DNA of 64,000 nt from Alkalimonas mucilaginosa. Lineage in GTDB: Bacteria; Pseudomonadota; Gammaproteobacteria; Enterobacterales; Alteromonadaceae. Positions 61,960 through 64,000 of the stretch are shown here, piece after piece. Position 1 is the stretch's first letter. The number at the start of each line of letters is the position of its first letter. A model generated the notes under the pieces. It made no database searches, had not been told where the DNA came from, and was given only the letters and a program-made list of their open reading frames with translations. A program made the position numbers and the translations under genes. The stretch is taken from positions 128,988 through 192,987 of the forward strand of contig NZ_JAUGZK010000007.1 in NCBI RefSeq assembly GCF_036327005.1. Direction: 5' to 3'.

Positions 61960-63070
61960 GACGCTGGACCACCGGTTGCTGAGTGAAGAAGGCCGCAAGG
62001 AAATTAAAGATCAGCTTCATCAGTTGCCTGAAAACCTTGAAATAATTGCCAATGACTTAGTTGATGGCCTTGAGACATTGCTTGATCCTGGTGCAGATAA
62101 ACGAGCTGCAAGCAATGCAGAAATTATGGCAATGCTAAGGGAGTATCTGGCTGGATTGTCAGAAGAAGAGCAACAAGAGTTGATGCAGTATGTCGGTGTT
62201 TTTATTGATGGTACTGGCAATAATAAATATACAGATATAGCCAAAGCTGAGGAAACCAATGTAGCTATTTTGAGTGAACTGTATCAGAGTACAACTGCTG
62301 ATGGGGCGCTATATTATGAGGGGGTTGGTACAAGCTGGTACTCTGCGCTTGCCTGTGGATTGACTGGGTGTGGCGGTCAGATTCGTATTAATGAGGCTTT
62401 GCAAGATATTGCAAATCAGTGGCAAGGTGGTGATCATATTCTAATGATAGATGTTACAGGTTTTAGCCGTGGAGCTACCCAAAGTGTTGAACTAATTAAT
62501 ACGATTATGAAAAATGGTCTTCCCGGCGTCCCTCAGGATAATATTGTGATTAATGGAGCTTATTTATTTGATACAGTAAGTTCGACAGGTATTCCTGGGA
62601 ATCAGATTGATTTTGGTTATAACCTTGTTGTACCTGAAGTGGTTCCGGTTTTTCATGCAGTAGCAAATAATGAGTTTAGAGGGTTGTTTGGCCTACAAAG
62701 CCAAAATTATTCTGATGGTACGTCACCATCTAATGTTGTGGAACAAGGTTTCTTTGGTGCCCATTCGGATGTGGGGGGCGGGTATGCTCCAGGTAGTCAA
62801 GGGAAAGAAAATACGTTATCGACAATTCCTTTGCAATGGATGCATGAGAATGCGATAAATAATAACTCCCCTCTTTTACCTATACCTTTGCAACACCAGG
62901 TTCCGGCTGATTTACAGCAATTGTATGACGCAGCTGCGTCTGGTGATACTGGTGCGCAGCAAACATTAGATGAAAATTACATTCACGACTCTAGGTATTT
63001 CTGGGAGCGATGGCAGGGTCGTGAATCTCGGCCTGTTTATCACCCAAAAGGAGAAAATCCTAATGGATAA
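61952..63070 (+). CDS. Orphan toxin cassette: exoprotein leader fused to a DUF2235/Tle1-like lipase
   Basis: The first 35 residues (VTLDHRLLSEEGRKEIKDQL...) resemble the pre-toxin region of large FHA-like exoproteins. They are followed by a DUF2235 alpha/beta hydrolase: FIDGTGNN (about 84-91), nucleophile elbow TGFSRGA (S172), LFDTVSSTG (D207) and FFGAHSDVGGGY (H271), the set seen in Tle1 phospholipase effectors. It would attack phospholipids of a competitor. There is no ATG: the frame is open from 61868 and the first credible start is TTG 61952 without a ribosome-binding site. It therefore looks like a displaced C-terminal cassette awaiting recombination. Base composition is AT-richer than its neighbours. 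It overlaps the next gene by 8 bp. Confidence 0.78.
   Translation: MIVTLDHRLLSEEGRKEIKDQLHQLPENLEIIANDLVDGLETLLDPGADKRAASNAEIMAMLREYLAGLSEEEQQELMQYVGVFIDGTGNNKYTDIAKAEETNVAILSELYQSTTADGALYYEGVGTSWYSALACGLTGCGGQIRINEALQDIANQWQGGDHILMIDVTGFSRGATQSVELINTIMKNGLPGVPQDNIVINGAYLFDTVSSTGIPGNQIDFGYNLVVPEVVPVFHAVANNEFRGLFGLQSQNYSDGTSPSNVVEQGFFGAHSDVGGGYAPGSQGKENTLSTIPLQWMHENAINNNSPLLPIPLQHQVPADLQQLYDAAASGDTGAQQTLDENYIHDSRYFWERWQGRESRPVYHPKGENPNG
61959..61989 (+). repeat. 31-bp direct repeat, copy 1
   Basis: Identical to 63970-64000. It encodes the TLDHRLLSEE leader of the toxin cassette and begins exactly at the end of the REP-like motif. The match probably continues past the right edge of the window. 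Confidence 0.95.
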
Positions 63071-63674
63071 GATAGTTCTAATTATCGTTTTTTCAATGCT
63101 TTTGATCGGATGCTCAAGCACTCGTCATAATATTACTTTTAAAAATTATAGTGATGAGCAAATCTATGTGGAGTATGGAATGTGGGGTGAGTGGTTAGTA
63201 AGGGGAGGGTATATAGTTGGGTTGTCAGAGGAGAATTTATTCCCGCCAGGCAGGACTCATGCTTCCATGCCTGGACCTATTCCTGAATCTATCACGGTTG
63301 TATGGAAGAATTCTGACGATGAATTAATAAAAGAAAGTGTTGATATTTTACGGAGTGATGTTCCAAGTGTAAGAAGGAATGAGTGGTATCAATTCGTTAT
63401 TACTTTAACACAATTTAAAATTCACCAAGTTGAGGTGATTATTCATTCGTCAGAAAACATAAGAAGTAAGAAAATAAAATCTATGATTTACTGTTCAGAA
63501 GGAGAAGGAAGTTGCGAGTTTCTAACGCCTTTTACAACAGATACATATTATGATCCAGAGACCCTCACAGAAGCACAAAAAGCACGGTTGGAAAGACAAA
63601 AAGAGATTACAGATAACTTTAGGGATGAGTTAAAAGAAGACGTGGAAGAAATAAGACGTAGGAATGGACTTTGA
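63063..63674 (+). CDS. Lipoprotein, probable immunity protein for the lipase toxin
   Basis: 203 residues. The signal ends in lipobox LIGC (Cys17) followed by SS, so it is anchored to a membrane facing the periplasm. The body is beta-rich (ITFKNYSDEQIYVEYGMWGEW...) with a charged helical tail (EAQKARLERQKEITDNFRDELKEDVEEIRRR). ATG 63063 follows AAAGGAG and overlaps the toxin stop by 8 bp. Periplasmic lipoproteins are the usual immunity partners of Tle-type phospholipases, and the position fits. It has no recognised family, and AT content is high. Confidence 0.7.
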   Translation: MDKIVLIIVFSMLLIGCSSTRHNITFKNYSDEQIYVEYGMWGEWLVRGGYIVGLSEENLFPPGRTHASMPGPIPESITVVWKNSDDELIKESVDILRSDVPSVRRNEWYQFVITLTQFKIHQVEVIIHSSENIRSKKIKSMIYCSEGEGSCEFLTPFTTDTYYDPETLTEAQKARLERQKEITDNFRDELKEDVEEIRRRNGL

Positions 63675-63788
63675 TCTTCGGTTGTTGGTAGTGATCCGTA
63701 CCCTCAAACCGGGAGACCTATATTCCCTCTCTGAACCAGGGAAGTGCTGATCCCATCTCGACACCAGATAGCATTTTCAACGGTTTAA

Positions 63789-64000
63789 AAAATCTACCAA
63801 AGCTACCAGAACGAAAGTAGCCAAAGCCTGGATAACACCTTAGCCACCATTGGCCAGGGCAGTATTACGGTGGGAGGTGAAGCCACAGAGCCAGCAGGCT
63901 TAAACCGCGATGTGGATGCCATCAACAAGGAAATTTATGCCGTAGACCGCCAGCAAGGCAATATTGACCTGACGCTGGACCACCGGTTGCTGAGTGAAGA
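63789..64000 (+). pseudogene. N-terminally truncated large-exoprotein fragment, running off the right edge
   Basis: The frame opens after TAA 63786-63788 and reads SLDNTLATIGQGSITVGGE...AGLNRDVDAINKEIYAVD, then the TLDHRLLSEE leader. This is the conserved pre-toxin region of FHA-type two-partner exoproteins. It has no start codon. It is thus another displaced module, one copy further on than the toxin at 61952, and its toxin part lies outside the window. The 115 bp before it (63675-63788) hold no convincing gene; a short frame reading PYPQTGRPIFPL may be the tail of yet another toxin. Confidence 0.7.
63970..64000 (+). repeat. 31-bp direct repeat, copy 2
   Basis: Identical to 61959-61989. Here it follows a longer stretch of pre-toxin coding sequence, showing that copy 1 has been cut off at its 5' side. 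Confidence 0.95.

Noticed and set aside
1..64000. CRISPR arrays, rRNA or tRNA genes, complete insertion sequences, prophage.
   Set aside because: No regularly spaced repeats, conserved RNA gene sequences, transposase or phage structural genes were seen in the window.

Overview
The window looks like a chromosomal segment of a marine or freshwater gammaproteobacterium of the Alteromonadales type (Rheinheimera/Alishewanella-like). This is inferred from gene content: paired large TonB-dependent receptors, a halogenase/SapC glycan locus, fpr, sbcCD, Q-rich proteins and moderate GC. No rRNA or tRNA gene, CRISPR array or intact insertion sequence was seen. Gene density is high, with many 1-8 bp start/stop overlaps.

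Layout. 1-9.4 kb: a truncated MerR-methyltransferase fusion, a Fic protein, a LysR/NmrA-like divergent pair, a fosmidomycin-resistance type MFS pump, a catalase-like peroxidase with a cytochrome b561, and a periplasmic serine hydrolase. 9.5-17.4 kb: fpr behind two abutting IscR-like sites, a TetR-MFP-RND efflux operon, a DUF6172 protein and a RhlE-like helicase. 17.4-20.9 kb: a scar holding two gene tails, an XRE-cupin/azlC/azlD operon and a SatD/DUF3307 operon. 20.9-29.8 kb: a two-component system with an alpha/beta hydrolase, a second hydrolase, a Gdx-type SMR exporter opposite a LysR regulator, a GST opposite a WYL regulator, and an ArsR/SRPBCC/SRPBCC operon.

29.8-42.7 kb is one minus-strand sugar-utilisation locus. 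In transcription order it encodes a TonB-dependent receptor, a flavin halogenase-like protein, SapC, a JmjC-like cupin, a second halogenase-like protein, a DUF6445 2OG-oxygenase-like protein, a GH1 beta-glucosidase, a GPH sugar symporter and a LacI repressor. Three near-identical LacI-type operators lie in it: two before the receptor and one immediately before the glucosidase. The receptor would import a beta-glucoside, GH1 and the symporter would use it, and the oxidative enzymes have no settled role.

42.9-55 kb: a sugar-phosphatase-type HAD protein; a Fur-boxed siderophore receptor with PepSY/DUF3649/DUF3325 inner-membrane partners; ndh; glpK; a periplasmic solute-binding-like protein; and a membrane PAS/degenerate GGDEF/EAL phosphodiesterase. 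55.3-61.9 kb: a TauE-family permease, sbcDC and a MAPEG protein. 61.9-64 kb is an AT-richer accessory block. A promoterless toxin cassette (large-exoprotein leader fused to a DUF2235/Tle1-like lipase) is followed by a coupled lipoprotein that is probably its immunity protein. The start of another displaced copy of the leader runs off the right edge. A 31-bp direct repeat links the two copies, and REP-like palindromes mark the left junction.

Points most worth a second look: the toxin-cassette island; the halogenase/oxygenase/SapC locus; nine-base C tracts inside the fic and halogenase genes that could act as slippage switches; and the tandem IscR-like boxes before fpr.
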